DNA of 64,000 nt from NCBI RefSeq assembly GCF_002127225.1, contig NZ_NFUR01000005.1, positions 62,001-126,000 of the forward strand. The letters run 5' to 3'. Positions 63,164 through 64,000 of this stretch are shown piece after piece. The notes under the pieces were generated by a model that did not search any database, was not told where the DNA came from, and saw only the letters and a program-made list of their open reading frames with translations. The position numbers and the translations under genes were made by a program. The stretch is from Sphingomonas sp. IBVSS2 (GTDB lineage Bacteria; Pseudomonadota; Alphaproteobacteria; Sphingomonadales; Sphingomonadaceae). Numbering within the stretch: the stretch's first letter is position 1; every line of letters begins with the position of its first letter.

Positions 63164-63943
63164 ATGGAAAGGAGCGAGTCGGTGGAGTCGGAGAATTCGA
63201 TGATGGTTCCGGAAGGCGGGGCGCCCAGCGGCGCCGGCACCGGGCTCGCGATCGCCTTCCAGCCCATTGCCGAGATCGCTGGCGGGCGCATCCATGCCTA
63301 TGAGGCGCAGGTGCTGCGCGACGGCGGGCCCGCCGCCTGCGACTTCGATCAGCTCTCGGCCGAGCAGCGCCGCGACGTCGACCGCCGCTGCGCGGTCGCC
63401 GCGGTGCGCTGGGCCGCGACCGCGGGCTTCGCCAGTTCGGGCGGCCGGCTCGCCATTCCGCTGAGCGCGCCGGCGATCGGCGATCCGGCGGAGCATATCC
63501 AGCCGGCGCTGCTCGCCGCGCGCCAATATGGCATCGTCGCGGAGCGGCTGGTGTTCACGCTCCATCATTATCAGGCGATCACCAGCTCCGAGCTGGCCGA
63601 CATCATGCATGTCTTCAACAAGCTGGGCCCGGTCGTTGCCTTTCACGGTGTCGGCCCCAATGAATCGGGGCTCGCCTATTGCGGCAAGTTCGCGCCCCAT
63701 GCGGTGACGATCGAGCCCGAGCTGGTCAGCACCATCGCGTCGAGCTGGTCGCGCCGCATCGCTATCGAGGACCTCATCCGCCGCATGCAGAGCCTGGGCC
63801 TGCGCATCGTCGCGGCGGGCGTGGACAGCGAGCCGGTCTATGAGCGGATCCGCAGCTTCGGCGTGCCGCTCGTCCAGGGCGCCCATGTCGGTGCGCCTGC
63901 CACCGGCAGCCTGCCGCAGCCGGTGCTGCGCAACGCGGCCTGA
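63164..63943 (+). CDS. Degenerate EAL-domain protein
   Basis: 259 residues from ATG 63164; GTG 63182 has a better ribosome site (AAGGAG, 7-base spacing). An EAL fold is suggested by FQPIAEIAGGRIHAYEAQVL, but the EAL motif reads EAQ, and the DD motif is replaced by VAFHGVGPNESG. Likely unable to hydrolyse c-di-GMP; may bind it or act by protein contact. The window ends 57 bp later. Confidence 0.75.
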   Translation: MERSESVESENSMMVPEGGAPSGAGTGLAIAFQPIAEIAGGRIHAYEAQVLRDGGPAACDFDQLSAEQRRDVDRRCAVAAVRWAATAGFASSGGRLAIPLSAPAIGDPAEHIQPALLAARQYGIVAERLVFTLHHYQAITSSELADIMHVFNKLGPVVAFHGVGPNESGLAYCGKFAPHAVTIEPELVSTIASSWSRRIAIEDLIRRMQSLGLRIVAAGVDSEPVYERIRSFGVPLVQGAHVGAPATGSLPQPVLRNAA

Positions 63944-64000
63944 TTCGCGCCGCGCCGCGGATCTTTCCCCCGCCGGCAGCGGAAGAAACAACCATTTCGG

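Overview
The window is a 64 kb stretch of a GC-rich (visibly high-60s percent) alphaproteobacterial chromosome, most likely a Sphingomonas or close sphingomonad. The grounds are many TonB-dependent receptors (four), a clustered alginate/uronate utilisation locus, cobalamin salvage genes behind B12 riboswitches, GTG/TTG starts, and the overall gene style. No phage, plasmid, transposase or CRISPR signal was seen. Genes are dense and mostly in short operons with ATGA-type overlaps; nearly all very long antisense ORFs are GC-frame shadows.

Layout. 1-3.5 kb: end of a TolC/NodT-type outer-membrane factor followed by a MacA-like adaptor and a split MacB-type ABC pump. 3.5-5.0 kb: MocA-like and XdhC-like genes for molybdenum hydroxylase maturation. 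5.1-14.5 kb: housekeeping and miscellaneous genes (GDPD, lipoprotein, NIPSNAP/ABM pair with a divergent ArsR regulator, acyl-CoA dehydrogenase, Sua5, HAD phosphatase, AqpZ, MsrA, GalE, PAP2). 14.6-17.7 kb: a MITE-like repeat, a ZnuD-like receptor with an upstream dyad, and a small membrane protein.

17.7-30.1 kb is an alginate utilisation locus: PL6 alginate lyase, PL17 oligoalginate lyase, MFS uronate transporter, SDR (DEH reductase candidate) and an SGNH/CE12 acetylesterase in one operon closed by a terminator. A TauE transporter follows, then a KDG kinase divergent from a TonB receptor, and a FadR-type GntR regulator. Extracellular or periplasmic depolymerisation, uptake, reduction to KDG and phosphorylation to KDPG are all covered; the KDPG aldolase must lie elsewhere. 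The three transcription units carry an AATTGGTAT half-site like that of ExuR/UxuR. 30.1-37.3 kb: an odd non-coding stretch with two promoter/mini-ORF/hairpin modules, then a 2018-residue autotransporter and an EF-hand protein. 37.3-40.9 kb: a serine hydrolase divergent from a membrane LytTR regulator, and an unknown protein.

40.9-56.6 kb is a 15.6 kb minus-strand cobalamin block made of two successive riboswitch-led operons. Transcribed first: riboswitch 2, BtuB-like receptor, CobO, BtuF, BtuC, BtuD and a PhyH-type Fe(II)/2-oxoglutarate oxygenase. Immediately after it come riboswitch 1, a second BtuB, an unknown six-helix membrane protein, a DUF1636 cysteine protein, CobT, alpha-ribazole phosphatase, CobS, CobC, CobD, CobQ and CobU. 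This covers corrinoid uptake, adenosylation and nucleotide-loop assembly but not corrin-ring synthesis, which suggests salvage. 56.7-64 kb: tRNA-Lys(UUU), NTF2-like protein, FolK, type-5 UDG, Asp/Glu racemase, N-carbamoylputrescine amidase, Lnt, MetK with a structured leader and terminator, and a degenerate EAL protein.
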